A stretch of 64,000 nucleotides of DNA, taken from Tragulus kanchil. Lineage: Eukaryota; Chordata; Mammalia; Artiodactyla; Tragulidae. The DNA lies in NCBI GenBank assembly GCA_022376925.1, contig JAIOJX010000025.1:138901301-138965300 (forward strand), written 5' to 3'. Below, one piece after another: positions 48,158 to 59,874 of the stretch. The first letter of the stretch is position 1. Each line of letters opens with the position of its first letter. The notes beneath the pieces are model-generated. The model saw only the letters and a list, made by a program, of their open reading frames with translations. It was not told the DNA's origin and did not search any database. The translations under genes were made by a program, and so were the position numbers.

Positions 48158-48260
48158 GTCTGCGCACCGAGTAGCTATGTAGCTAGAAGCACCCTGTTGG
48201 TTGGTTGTGGGAAGGCGGGCAGTAAAGCTGAGTGGGGCACCGGAGCGAGGCTGCGTGCCC

Positions 48261-49899
48261 TGCCTGCTCCAGCCTCCACATGGGGTGCGGCTCGTCTGGG
48301 AGCAATGCTTCCACCCTGTGACCAGACATGACTCTGACCTAGCTACATGGATTAGTTGTGATTTCAGTTAACACCACTAGCTCCACCTGCCAGAGCTGGT
48401 TCCCCCCCACCCGCTCTCCCACCACACACTCTTCTTCAATTGGTACAGATATAATTGAAAGAGGACATTATGTGAATAATACGGTACACAAATGAGAAAG
48501 AGTTACGGCATCTGACAGAATGGGTTAGATGGGTTGTCTTCAGCCAGACCAGCTGCATCTTAGTGATTACTGTTCCTATTTTAATCCCCACATGTACAGA
48601 GTTTTATTGATTCGATTAAGGAACCTCCTAAAACTATTGTCAGAACAAATCCCTCAGTAGCCCAGACTTTCTACAGCCACTGACAGAAAATAGCCAAGAT
48701 AATACGAAAAACAATTTGAACTGAATGACTTCCAGCAGTGAAGTAACCATTAGTTAACTCTGGACATAAAATTCTTTGCATGCACACTGAGTTCTTTTCA
48801 CTGATAGCCCAACTCACGTTCTAATCCAAAGATTTGTATATGGAAACATGGAAAAAAACAGTGAAAGACAATAATAAAACCTTAGACTTCTTTTGTGAAG
48901 TAAGTGGAGCATTCAGTCTACCTTTGACAAATAAATGGACAAATAAAAGAGGGCAGTCCCGTTTCCACGATCTCCTTAGAGGAGATCTCCATTTTGTAAG
49001 TAGCTTACCTTTGCAAAGATCTATTTCCACAATGATTGTTACAAATTCAGAAATTGTTTTCTCTAGAAATAATACTATAAATTATGTATTATAGTTATAG
49101 GAGGGAGAGTCCTTGGCTAGCCCACAAAAAGAAGTGTAACTGACGTGCTGTATATTCATAACTGGAAAAAAGTAGAATATAATCCTGATGAAATAGTGAA
49201 ATTTAATAAGAAATCATTTCTTTATTTTGAAAGCAATGCTTAAGAAAAAGCAGTATTAATTAAAGTTTTACTTAAGAGAGATGAGGTTTTGGTGGAGACA
49301 CAAAAGGGGTTTGGGAGGAAGCTTTGAGAACATTAGAGGTTTATGGCACCACTTGGATGCTTGCCAAGTATGCAGAATAGTCCCTGATACATGACTGGGT
49401 GTTCAGTGAAGGCTTTTGGAACGCATGTTGATTGAACTTTATTTTTACTTCAAAAGGTATGGCTTTTCTTGATCTTGATATAAAGGCATAATAATTAGAG
49501 TTGTATGTGTGTGTCCTAGATGAAATAAGGAGGGACACGGAAGAAAAGGGGAATGTTGAGAAGTATTGATGTGAAAAGTGGGTTATCTGAGATGATGAGA
49601 ACGGTGAATGATAAAGGCCAGAGGTTACTTTGCATGGTCCGCTCTATCTCATCCTTTTACCCAAGACACAAGGAAGAAGAACGTAGGAAAGACTTTGGTC
49701 CTCACGTGTTCTGACAAGAACAGCTTAGCTGCTGGCCAGAGCTCTTTGTAGGTGGGAAAGAAAAGAGAAACAGAAACAGAGTCCTTTTGAGTGTGTGCCA
49801 TTAGTTACAAAGGGAATGTCTGTATTTCTTTAACAGATAAATGATATGTAGGGGATACAAGTTAAATCCTTATTAAGTAGTAAAACTACTAAACTGATA
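48261..49899. other. Unassigned single-copy DNA
   Basis: 1.6 kb without recognised repeats. It is one of the longer repeat-free stretches upstream of HOPX, so a conserved non-coding element is possible but cannot be shown from one sequence. Confidence 0.4.
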
Positions 49900-50090
49900 T
49901 GGAATAATGGAAAGAGTCCTGACTCCTTAGTCAGATCTGGATTTCAACTTAAAACTTTAATGTCTCTACTTAATAGTCACGTGATCTTGGCTGAAGTTTT
50001 GGGTTTTTGGTGTTTTTTTCAACTTATTTGAAACTTAGTTCTCTTCTTTGTAAAATTTGACTAAAAATATCCCTCCTTGGCCATTTTCTC
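49900..50090 (+). mobile_element. MIR SINE, diverged
   Basis: GGAAAGAGTCCTGACTCCTT, then TAATAGTCACGTGATCTTGG and TCTTCTTTGTAAAATTTGAC follow the MIR pattern with a T-rich insertion. Confidence 0.6.
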
Positions 50091-52542
50091 TGGTTGTGAT
50101 CCAGGGAAATTATTGAATATTATGCTCATGAAACAACTTTGAAAACTGTAAAATAATATACACATTTCCAGGAGTATTATGATTATTTATTCAGAAAAGT
50201 GAAGCTATTGGGCCAGATGACCTCTGAGATCATTTCTCGTTTAGAATTCTGAGGGCCAGAATGATCTGGGTTTCAAATTATCATGTCACTTCTCATCAAC
50301 ATGTACTGATATCATTGACCTGAGAAAGCGGGGTACAGTGCCCTATTGGAGACCATGTCCATGGCTTGCTGAACATTTTCTACCTAGTTTCTACTTCAGA
50401 GGACAACTGAGGGGCCCAAGAAATATTTTGAACCAAGGTGCTTTTTTCATATTCAGCCTATCTGTTAAATTAACATGACCACATCACTTGTCATCACTTA
50501 ACGGGTGCTGTAAATAATTACACCAGAGCAACAGGCATACCTTAAAAATGTCCCAGGCAAACTCGGACATCTCGTCCCCTCATTACATGCAAAACCTCAA
50601 ATGTCTCACTTTGGTATGGGATAGTAAAAAGTGCTTCTGTTAAATTTAGGCCTCTGCGCTGCTATTATGGATTAGTAAGAGCCTGTTAGGATCTTAAGAG
50701 GACAGAACCACTTATACCTGCCCAAGGTCATGACCAGGAAGCTGTCTGTTGCATTCAAGAAAACACACTGATGCCACTCTGTGATTAAAAGGCAAGAGGA
50801 CACACTCTAGCTTCTGATATCCTGACCTTTCATTTTCATTTCAGCTATACAGAGAATAGAAATGTATTTGATAGGGAAAATAATGCTTGGGCTTCTGCCT
50901 GCTTTGGGTGTTGTTAGCATAGTTGTACTAATGCTTAGTAAGTGAGAAAACTGATTACATGTCAAAAAGAATTGGTCCTATGATCAAATATAAACAAAAT
51001 GAAAATGACTTGTACTAGAGATTTCCATGGGTGCAGAGTCAAGGCTTTTCAATATCAGATAACACAGTAAGGCATGAGACCTGTGAAGTAAATTGAATCA
51101 TCAAATTTCCTCTTTGAAAAATGTCTGGTGCTCTAATACACCAAGAAATTAGACAGACTTCTGTTATGGTGGTGGCGGGGTGGAGGGTTCTCAATATTTC
51201 TAAAGGAAACCATTAAACAAAGGGAAATTTGTGCTGCTAAACTTAGAGTCAAGTAACAAAAGATCAACTTTCTAGAGTTCGTGGAGAAGAAAAATGACAC
51301 AAGTCAAAATGGCATAGAGTATGTTATTAATTTTTGTGTCACCCATTTAGCTTCCTAATTATGTTTTATTTAGGAGAACATTATATTAGTTAGTAACAAG
51401 GTGCATGTGTTTGTTGCATAGAAAAGGAGGGCTGTTTAAAAACTTAAATGCTGGGCTTGCTGGCATTTTCTACCTAGTTTCTACTTCAGAGGACAACTGA
51501 GGGCCCAAGAAATATTTTGAACCAAGGTGCTTTTTTCATATTCAGCCTATCTGTTAAATTAACATGACCACATCACTTGTCATCACTTAACGGGTGCTGT
51601 AAATAATTACACCAGAGCAACAGGCATACCTTAAAAATGTCCCAGGCAAACTCGGACATCTCGTCCCCTCATTACATGCAAAACCTCAAATGTCTCACTT
51701 TGGTATGGGATAGTAAAAAGTGCTTCTGTTAAATTTAGGCCTCTGCGCTGCTATTATGGATTAGTAAGAGCCTGTTAGGATCTTAAGAGGACAGAACCAC
51801 TTATACCTGCCCAAGGTCATGACCAGGAAGCTGTCTGTTGCATTCAAGAAAACACACTGATGCCACTCTGTGATTAAAAGGCAAGAGGACACACTCTAGC
51901 TTCTGATATCCTGACCTTTCATTTTCATTTCAGCTATACAGAGAATAGAAATGTATTTGATAGGGAAAATAATGCTTGGGCTTCTGCCTGCTTTGGGTGT
52001 TGTTAGCATAGTTGTACTAATGCTTAGTAAGTGAGAAAACTGATTACATGTCAAAAAGAATTGGTCCTATGATCAAATATAAACAAAATGAAAATGACTT
52101 GTACTAGAGATTTCCATGGGTGCAGAGTCAAGGCTTTTCAATATCAGATAACACAGTAAGGCATGAGACTTGTGAAGTAAATTGAATCATCAAATTTCCT
52201 CTTTGAAAAATGTCTGGTGCTCTAATACACCAAGAAATTAGACAGACTTCTGTTATGGTGGTGGCGGGGTGGAGGGTTCTCAATATTTCTAAAGGAAACC
52301 ATTAAACAAAGGGAAATTTGTGCTGCTAAACTTAGAGTCAAGTAACAAAAGATCAACTTTCTAGAGTTCGTGGAGAAGAAAAATGACACAAGTCAAAATG
52401 GCATAGAGTATGTTATTAATTTTTGTGTCACCCATTTAGCTTCCTAATTATGTTTTATTTAGGAGAACATTATATTAGTTAGTAACAAGGTGCATGTGTT
52501 TGTTGCATAGAAAAAGGAGGGCTGTTTAAAAACTTAAATGCT
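50091..52542. other. Unassigned DNA, mostly duplication 15
   Basis: No known repeat or gene recognised. Confidence 0.5.
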
Positions 52543-52543
52543 G
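50363..52543 (+). repeat. Tandem duplication 15 (unit 1091 nt)
   Basis: 50363..51453 is repeated by 51454..52543. The copies are almost identical. No known repeat or gene is inside. Confidence 0.95.
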
Positions 52544-52682
52544 GGGCTTCGCTGGTGGTCCAGTGGTTAAGACTCTGCACCCCCCAATGCAGGGGACTTG
52601 GTCAGGGAACTGGTTTCCATTTGGTGCAATTATAATCTCTCATAAGACCCAGCATAGACAAATAAAAAAAAAAAATAAACTT
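52543..52682 (+). mobile_element. CHR-type SINE
   Basis: GGGGCTTCGCTGGTGGTCCA head; B-box part missing; GACAAATAAA and A-rich tail. Duplicate at 53719-53862. Confidence 0.85.
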
Positions 52683-52791
52683 TAAATGCTGATGTTAGAA
52701 ATCAGTTTGGTATTTTTAAAATTTGGTCCCTCTATGCATAGATAATTGAGAAGCAAGTAGAATTTTCATATTTCTCTGTGGCTATTCTGTC

Positions 52792-53106
52792 ACTTCCCTG
52801 ATAACTCAGATGTAAAGAGCCCACCTGCAATGCAGGAAACCCAGGTTCAATTCCTGGGTCAGGAAGATCCCCTGGAGAAGGAATAGGCTACCCACTCCAG
52901 TATTCTTGGGCCTCCCAGTGGCTGAGATGGTAAAGAATGCACCTACAAGGTGGGAGACCTAGATTTGACACCTGAAAAGATTCCCTGGAGAAGGGAAAGG
53001 TACCCACTCCAGTATTCTTGCCTGGAGGATTCCCATGGACAGAGGAGCCTGGCAGGCCACAGTCCATGGGGTTGCAAAGACTCGGACATGACTGAGTGAC
53101 TAAGCA
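52792..53106 (+). mobile_element. Bov-tA doublet
   Basis: A Bov-tA head with half a Bov-A unit (to CCAGTATTCTTGGGC, 52911) is followed at once by a second tRNA head (CTCCCAGTGGCTGAGATGGT) and a complete Bov-A unit. Duplicate at 53970-54287. Confidence 0.88.
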
Positions 53107-53718
53107 CATTCTGTCATCTTAGAATGTTGAAAAAATCTGTTTATTTTCTGAAAATATTCTCATTCCAGTGTCTGACTCTGAAAGGGGCTGTTCATTTGTA
53201 ATTCTGAGGACCTGTCATCAAGATTTATTGTTTTTGAAAATGTGTTCCAAGTTATACAATATTTCTGCCAGAGCCCTAATTACCTAGCAAGAAGCAATAG
53301 TTGGGCACCTTCATGGTAAAAGGACTAAGGAACAAACATTTTTAGCCAAGGTGCCTTCACCTTGATTGCCACGTCTATGACAATAATCCATTTTGCCTAA
53401 GACCTGTTCTTTAAGCCCAGAGCTAATGTTTATAACAATGTATCTTGCTGGAGGACATGTTTCTCCTTCTTAACTTATACCTAAAGTTGGAAATTTGTGC
53501 TGCTAAACTTAGAGTCAAGTAACAAAAGATCAACTTTCTAGAGTTCGTGGAGAAGAAAAATGACACAAGTCAAAATGGCATAGAGTATGTTATTAATTTT
53601 TGTGTCACCCATTTAGCTTCCTAATTATGTTTTATTTAGGAGAACATTATATTAGTTAGTAACAAGGTGCATGTGTTTGTTGCATAGAAAAAGGAGGGCT
53701 GTTTAAAAACTTAAATGC

Positions 53719-53862
53719 TGGGGCTTCGCTGGTGGTCCAGTGGTTAAGACTCTGCACCCCCCAATGCAGGGGACTTGGTCAGGGAACTGGTTTCCATTTG
53801 GTGCAATTATAATCTCTCATAAGACCCAGCATAGACAAATAAAAAAAAAAATAAATAAACTT
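53719..53862 (+). mobile_element. CHR-type SINE, duplicate
   Basis: Same element carried by tandem duplication 16; the A-rich tail differs in length. Confidence 0.85.
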
Positions 53863-53969
53863 TAAATGCTGATCTTAGAAATCAGTTTGGTATTTTTAAA
53901 ATTTGGTCCCTCTATGCATAGATAATTGAGAAGCAAGTAGAATTTTCATATTTCTCTGTGGCTATTCTG

Positions 53970-54287
53970 TCACTTCCCTGATAACTCAGATGTAAAGAGC
54001 CCACCTGCAATACAGGAAACCCAGGTTCAATTCCTGGGTCAGGAAGATCCCCTGGAGAAGGAATAGGCTACCCACTCCAGTATTCTTGGGCCTCCCAGTG
54101 GCTGAGATGGTAAAGAATGCACCTACAAGGTGGGAGACCTAGATTTGACACCTGAAAAGATTCCCTGGAGAAGGAAAGGTACCCACTCCAGTATTCTTGC
54201 CTGGAGGATTCCCATGGACAGAGGAGCCTGGCAGGCCACAGTCCATGGGGTTGCAAAGACTCGGACATGACTGAGTGACTAAGCACA
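53970..54287 (+). mobile_element. Bov-tA doublet, duplicate
   Basis: Same doublet carried by tandem duplication 16; one G fewer in GAAGGGAAAGG near 54173. Confidence 0.88.
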
Positions 54288-55529
54288 TTCTGTCATCTTA
54301 GAATGTTGAAAAAATCTGTTTATTTTCTGAAAATATTCTCATTCCAGTGTCTGACTCTGAAAGGGGCTGTTCATTTGTAATTCTGAGGACCTGTCATCAA
54401 GATTTATTGTTTTTGAAAATGTGTTCCAAGTTATACAATATTTCTGCCAGAGCCCTAATTACCTAGCAAGAAGCAATAGTTGGGCACCTTCATGGTAAAA
54501 GGACTAAGGAACAAACATTTTTAGCCAAGGTGCCTTCACCTTGATTGCCACGCCTATGACAATAATCCATTTTGCCTAAGACCTGTTCTTTAAGCCCAGA
54601 GCTAATGTTTATAACAATGTATCTTGCTGGAGGACATGTTTCTCCTTCTTAACTTATACCTATGTTATCTAAAGATGTATGTTGTGGATGTGGGTCTGGT
54701 AAGACCTTTATCTCCTCAATATATTCTTTTAAACTACTGTTAATAATCAACTGAAAAATTATAAAATGCCACACCTAAAGTGGCTTCGTGGGATACTCTT
54801 CTATCCCCCTTTCAGTGTCTAAAAGCTGGTAGCTTTTCCCTGTCCTTTCTTACTTTAGTAAACTTTTCACTGCACGAGGCCGTGAGTGACCATCGCCAAG
54901 TCTTTTGATCCCAATGTGAATTCTTCTCCATTGGAGATTAAGAATCTGACACCGTTCACGGTAACCTACCGTCGTCTATCACCTATCATTGGTACTGCAC
55001 ATACACGTTCAGTAGATGTTTAGGCTGCCGGCTCATAGGCCGTTGAAACCTGCCCAGCACAAGCAGGCATGACTTCCTCAGGCTGTTTGCGCATTTGCTG
55101 ACAAGGTTCTTTGATAGGATGGAATTATCTCTTTACACAACTACACTTGAATCAACTATATTTTTTATGGTCCAACTACCATTTTTATTTTATGACTGCA
55201 CTTTGAGTAATGTTCTTTGTAGAGCTCCAGATTATGCCAAAGTCCAACCATGCATGCTGCTTGTTGCCATGATACTCACTTATATGGGCTTTATTCTGCC
55301 CCCCCTGCCATTGAGTGGTTTTTATGAACAGGTGTTCAGCTAATGGGATAAACAGAGGGCATGTGTCTCTAGCCTAGCCATTAATATCATAAAATAATTT
55401 GAAAGGACAGATATACCAGAAAGTTCGCTTTGAAGTTACAGTATATCCTTTCTCTGAGCACCAGACATAATCTTGCTTAAAGAGACTGGACGGAGTCTCT
55501 GAAGAGCCATGTTCTCCTTAAGCAGCAGC
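54288..55529. other. Unassigned DNA
   Basis: No gene or known repeat. The part to 54662 repeats 53107-53488. Confidence 0.5.
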
Positions 55530-55690
55530 ACTTGAGTTGCCAAGTGACTTTGGACAACTCACTTAATTGCTTTGAACCCCCTTTTCTTCATCTATAATTG
55601 AACCTATAATCCAACTCCACCTACCTTGCAGGGTTATTGTAGGATTCAATGAGATGGATTAAGTGTATGAATATCACTATGAATTATAAA
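55530..55690 (+). mobile_element. MIR SINE, diverged
   Basis: AAGTGACTTTGGACAACTCA, TTTTCTTCATCTATAATTGA and GGGTTATTGTAGGATTCAAT follow MIR. Its 3' part is repeated at 56643-56780. Confidence 0.7.
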
Positions 55691-56552
55691 CACTGTATAG
55701 ATACAAGATACCATTGTTAAGGTTCTAATCCAGCTTTCAGTGGTTCAGGATATAATGTTAGGCAACAGATGGCATCAGATTTTGCAATCATTACTGTAGC
55801 AGAACACCATAGAAACTTCACTCAGCTTTATGCCTAGTTAGATTTCTTTTTTCATTTGTTTTGTCCAATTATCAGTCACCAATAAAAAAAAAAATGAAAT
55901 ACTTCTAAAACTGCCAACCCAAGTTTAAGAAAATGACATTGAGAAGGGGAAATGGAGATTTCTGAAGATCATGCTATTTAAGTTCCAGAAAATTATTTCA
56001 ATAACTTTCTCAAAAGCTTTATAAAATGCCAAAAAAGTCAGGGAAGCTTCTAAAGTGTTTGTAATATTAAATTAGAACTTATGATAGCAAGTGTCTCCTT
56101 TTCTTATGGGCAATTCAATATTCTGTATTGCTTAGAGAAAATGCAGACCATCTAGTCCACCCCACTTGCTTCCCGTGTCTCCCAGCAACCATATCTAAAG
56201 GCTGGTTGACTATACCTGTGAGGGTATTCATTACAGCATCATTTATGAGAACTGCAGGCAGAAGGAATGTCTAAAACTAGAGCACTAGATAAACCAATGG
56301 TGTGTATAAGTAGTAGACTCTTAAAATGGAGTTAGAAATAATGCATTAGAAACACTAGAAATATAATCAGAAGCATAGATAGACCATAAAAATATGGTGT
56401 TGAGAGAGCAAGAAAGAGGGAGACTGAGTGAGCAAAAGAAATAGAATGAGATACAAAACCTGACAAGGGTCTTGTGTGTATTATGAACTAAGGAATATGT
56501 TAATTCAACAGGATCAGTGTCTGCCTTACATTGTTTATGACTTTGTTTTTTT
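55691..56552. other. Unassigned DNA in duplication 17
   Basis: No gene or known repeat; repeated at 56783-57628. Confidence 0.5.
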
Positions 56553-56642
56553 GTTTGTTTGTTTGTTTTTCATCCATCTTTATTCTTTGGCCTGTGTGGG
56601 CCTCCCATTGCAGTGGCTTCTCTCCTTGCAGAGCACAAGCTC
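56553..56642 (-). mobile_element. GC-tailed SINE, cut at duplication junction
   Basis: Only the tail-side part of the element at 57644-57884 is present because the second copy of the block begins here. Confidence 0.8.
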
Positions 56643-57643
56643 TGGACAACTCACTTAATTGCTTTGAACCCCCTTTTCTTCATCTATAATTGAACCTATA
56701 ATCCAACTCCACCTACCTTGCAGGGTTATTGTAGGATTCAATGAGATGGATTAAGTGTATGAATATCACTATGAATTATAAACACTGTATAGATACAAGA
56801 TACCATTGTTAAGGTTCTAATCCAGCTTTCAGTGGTTCAGGATATAATGTTAGGCAACAGATGGCATCAGATTTTGCAATCATTACTGTAGCAGAACACC
56901 ATAGAAACTTCACTCAGCTTTATGCCTAGTTAGATTTCTTTTTTCATTTGTTTTGTCCAATTATCAGTCACCAATAAAAAAAAAAATGAAATACTTCTAA
57001 AACTGCCAACCCAAGTTTAAGAAAATGACATTGAGAAGGGGAAATGGAGATTTCTGAAGATCATGCTATTTAAGTTCCAGAAAATTATTTCAATAACTTT
57101 CTCAAAAGCTTTATAAAATGCCAAAAAAGTCAGGGAAGCTTCTAAAGTGTTTGTAATATTAAATTACAACTTATGATAGCAAGTGTCTCCTTTTCTTATG
57201 GGCAATTCAATATTCTGTATTGCTTAGAGAAAATGCAGACCATCTAGTCCACCCCACTTGCTTCCCCTGTCTCCCAGCAACCATATCTAAAGGCTGGTTG
57301 ACTATACCTGTGAGGGTATTCATTACAGCATCATTTATGAGAACTGCAGGCAGAAGGAATGTCTAAAACTAGAGCACTAGATAAACCAATGGTGTGTATA
57401 AGTAGTAGACTCTTAAAATGGAGTTAGAAATAATACATTAGAAACACTAGAAATATTATCAGAAGCATAGATAGACCATAAAAATATGGTGTTGAGAGAG
57501 CAAGAAAGAGGGAGACTGAGTGAGCAAAAGAAATAGAATGAGATACAAAACCTGACAAGGGTCTTGTGTGTATTATGAACTAAGGAATATGTTAATTCAA
57601 CAGGATCAGTGTCTGCCTTACATTGTTTATGACTTTGTTTTTT

Positions 57644-57884
57644 TGTTTGTTTGTATGTTTTTCATCCATCTTTATTCTTTGGCCTGTGTGGGCCTCCCAT
57701 TGCAGTGGCTTCTCTCCTTGCAGAGCACAAGCTCTGGGCACATGCACTTCAGAGCACTGACTTGTCATTGGACACACCGGTCCAGCTGCTCCGTGGCACG
57801 TAGGATCTTCCTGGGTCAGGGATTGAACCGGTGTCCCTTGCACTGCATGGCGGACTCTACCCACTGGACCACCAGGGAAGACCC
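57644..57884 (-). mobile_element. GC-tailed tRNA-Glu SINE, tail shortened
   Basis: Complete head (ends CACCAGGGAAGACCC) but the GC-rich tail is missing. Flanked by the 15-nt TATGACTTTGTTTTT at 57629 and 57885. The same target site is occupied at 58814/59513. Confidence 0.88.
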
Positions 57885-58788
57885 TATGACTTTGTTTTTA
57901 ACATATAAAAACAGAACAGTTCATTCCTGAACGATCTGGCAGGATTTTAATGTTGGCCACTGTTTATCAAAACCACCAGACCTTGGGCCTAAAGACAAGA
58001 AAAAAAGACTTTAAAAATTAAAATACTCTTGGACTGCTCCACCGTTTAAAGCCTGCCTGTATACTTCTTCCCAACGTGTTTACTACATGATGAGAGGCTG
58101 CTTCATGCCTCACCTCATACCCTTCATGCTGCAGCCCACCTGGGATGGCATTTTCCCCCCAAAAGGCAAGGTGAATAACTGGTCATTGGCCTCTGTGTCC
58201 ACATACTCCATGCTTTTCAGCACCATCATCAAATGGCTTTCTAGCTTTCTCTCATCCAGTTTAAACAGCACAGGGTTCTTTTGCCACTCCTCACAGATCT
58301 CTTCGTTTTGAGCTAGTTTCAAGGACTCTCCTTCCTTTGAACTGTGGAACCCTGAACCAGGTACCACACTAATGAAGGCAGGAGAAGACCTCCTTCTGTC
58401 ATCACCCCTGCTTCATGAACCTCAGTGCTAGTCATCTTCAAAGGATGCTATCCACAGAGTGTGTGTGAAGAACACAGAATAAAGTGATAGGCACTTCCAG
58501 GCATCAATTATTGAATTAAAGATAAAAAACCAGATTTTACTCCTGTACCAATAGACATTTGGAAAGGAGGGAGGGAATATAAGCACTAGGGAAAATCGTT
58601 TATGTAAATTTCCTCAGGGAGCAACCACACAGGAAGGAAATGAAAAAACATCAACAAAGACTAGACTATCCAAACAAATCTGTCATGCCCTTAAGAATTA
58701 CAGGAAACCTCCATGTGATCCATCTAGATCTAATGGCTGGAATGGCTGCCATTAGTTTCCTGCCCAGTGTACACTAAGAGATTAGAGC
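57885..58788. other. Unassigned DNA
   Basis: A minus-strand frame of 85 codons at 58110-58367 has a plausible protein-like composition but no family I recognise; it may be a decayed retrocopy or chance. Nothing else seen. Confidence 0.4.
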
Positions 58789-58828
58789 AGATCAGTGTCT
58801 GCCTTACGCTGTTTATGACTTTGGTTTT

Positions 58829-59178
58829 TTTTTTTTGTTTTTTTTTTTTGTTTTTTTAAGATTTATTTATTTAATTATTTTGGGCGGGGGTCGAGTTGGA
58901 GAGGGAGGGGAGCGGGCCGGCCACCTCCATTGGTCTTTCATTTCTCCATTTTCATCCGTCTTTGTTCTTTTGGCTCCTGTGGGCCTCCCATCGCGGTGGC
59001 GTCTGTCGCTGCAGAGCTCCGGCTCTGGGCGCATGCGCGCCAGAGCTGCGGCTTGGCAATTGGACACATCGGTCCAGCCGCTCCGCGGCACGTGGGATCT
59101 TCCCAGGCCAGGGGTCGAACCGGCACCCCTTGCACTGCAAGGCGGTGTCCTTACCCACTGGACCACCAGGGGAAGCCC
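58829..59178 (-). mobile_element. GC-tailed tRNA-Glu SINE, best preserved copy
   Basis: Full-length: TTTTGGGCGGGGGTCGAG tail at 58878, GCGCATGCGCGCCAGAGCTG middle, head ending ACCACCAGGGGAAGCCC. The T-rich flanks TGGTTTTTTTTT on both sides suggest it inserted into the poly-T of the neighbouring SINE. Confidence 0.9.
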
Positions 59179-59192
59179 TGGTTTTTTTTTTT

Positions 59193-59512
59193 TAAACATT
59201 TATTTTATTTATTTATTTTTTGGGGGGTGAGGTGTGGAGGGAGGGGGATGGGCGGGCCACTTCTATTGGTCTTTCATTTGTCTAGTTTCATCTGTCTTTG
59301 TTCTTTGGCTCCTGTGGGCCTCCCATCACGGTGGCCTCTGTTGTCGCAGAGCACCGGCTCTGGGCGCATGCGCTCCAGAGCTCCGGCTCAGTAATTGGAC
59401 ACATCAGTCCAGCCGCTCTGCGGCACATGGGATCTTTCCAGGCCAGGGATCGAACCGGCGCCCCTTGCACTGCAAGGCGGTGTCCTTACCCACTGGACCA
59501 CCAGGGAAGCCC
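59193..59512 (-). mobile_element. GC-tailed tRNA-Glu SINE, at shared target site
   Basis: Second full-length copy in tandem with 58829-59178, head ending CACCAGGGAAGCCC. Outer flanks TATGACTTTG at 58814 and 59513 are its target duplication, now separated by the younger SINE. Confidence 0.9.
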
Positions 59513-59654
59513 TATGACTTTGTTTTTGTTTTAACATATAAAGACAGACTAGTTCACTCATGAATCATCTGGCAGGATTTTAGTGTTGGCCACTGTTTGT
59601 CAAAACCACCAGAAGTAAATTACAAGCAATTACACGAAGATGGGTAAAAGTTAT

Positions 59655-59874
59655 GTGTGTGCTAAGTCTCTTCAGTTGTGCTCAACTCATTGCCACCCTG
59701 TGGACTGTAGCCCTCCAGGCTCCTCTGTCCTTGGGATTCTGAAGGCGAGAATACTGGAGTGGGTAACCTTTCCTTTCTCCAGGGGATCTTCCTGACCCTG
59801 GGATCAAATCCACGTCTCTTAAGTCCCCTCCATTGGCAAGTGAGTTCTTTACCACTAGCACCACCTGAGAAGCC
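59655..59874 (-). mobile_element. Bov-tA SINE
   Basis: Minus-strand: CTTCAGTTGTGCTCAACTCA (Bov-A end) to CTTTACCACTAGCACCACCT (head). Its head half recurs at 60851-60998. Confidence 0.88.

Larger units (their letters stand above)
46050..48260 (+). repeat. Tandem duplication 14 (unit 1112 nt)
   Basis: 46050..47161 is repeated by 47162 to about 48260. A MIR element is inside both copies. Confidence 0.95.
52312..54662 (+). repeat. Tandem duplication 16 (unit 1177 nt)
   Basis: 52312..53488 is repeated by 53489..54662. It holds a CHR SINE and a Bov-tA doublet. The first 230 nt occur three times (51221, 52312, 53489) because this block overlaps duplication 15. Confidence 0.95.
55551..57737 (+). 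repeat. Tandem duplication 17 (unit 1092 nt)
   Basis: 55551..56642 is repeated by 56643..57737. The junction falls inside a SINE, leaving a truncated SINE at 56553-56642 and the full one at 57644-57884. Confidence 0.95.
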
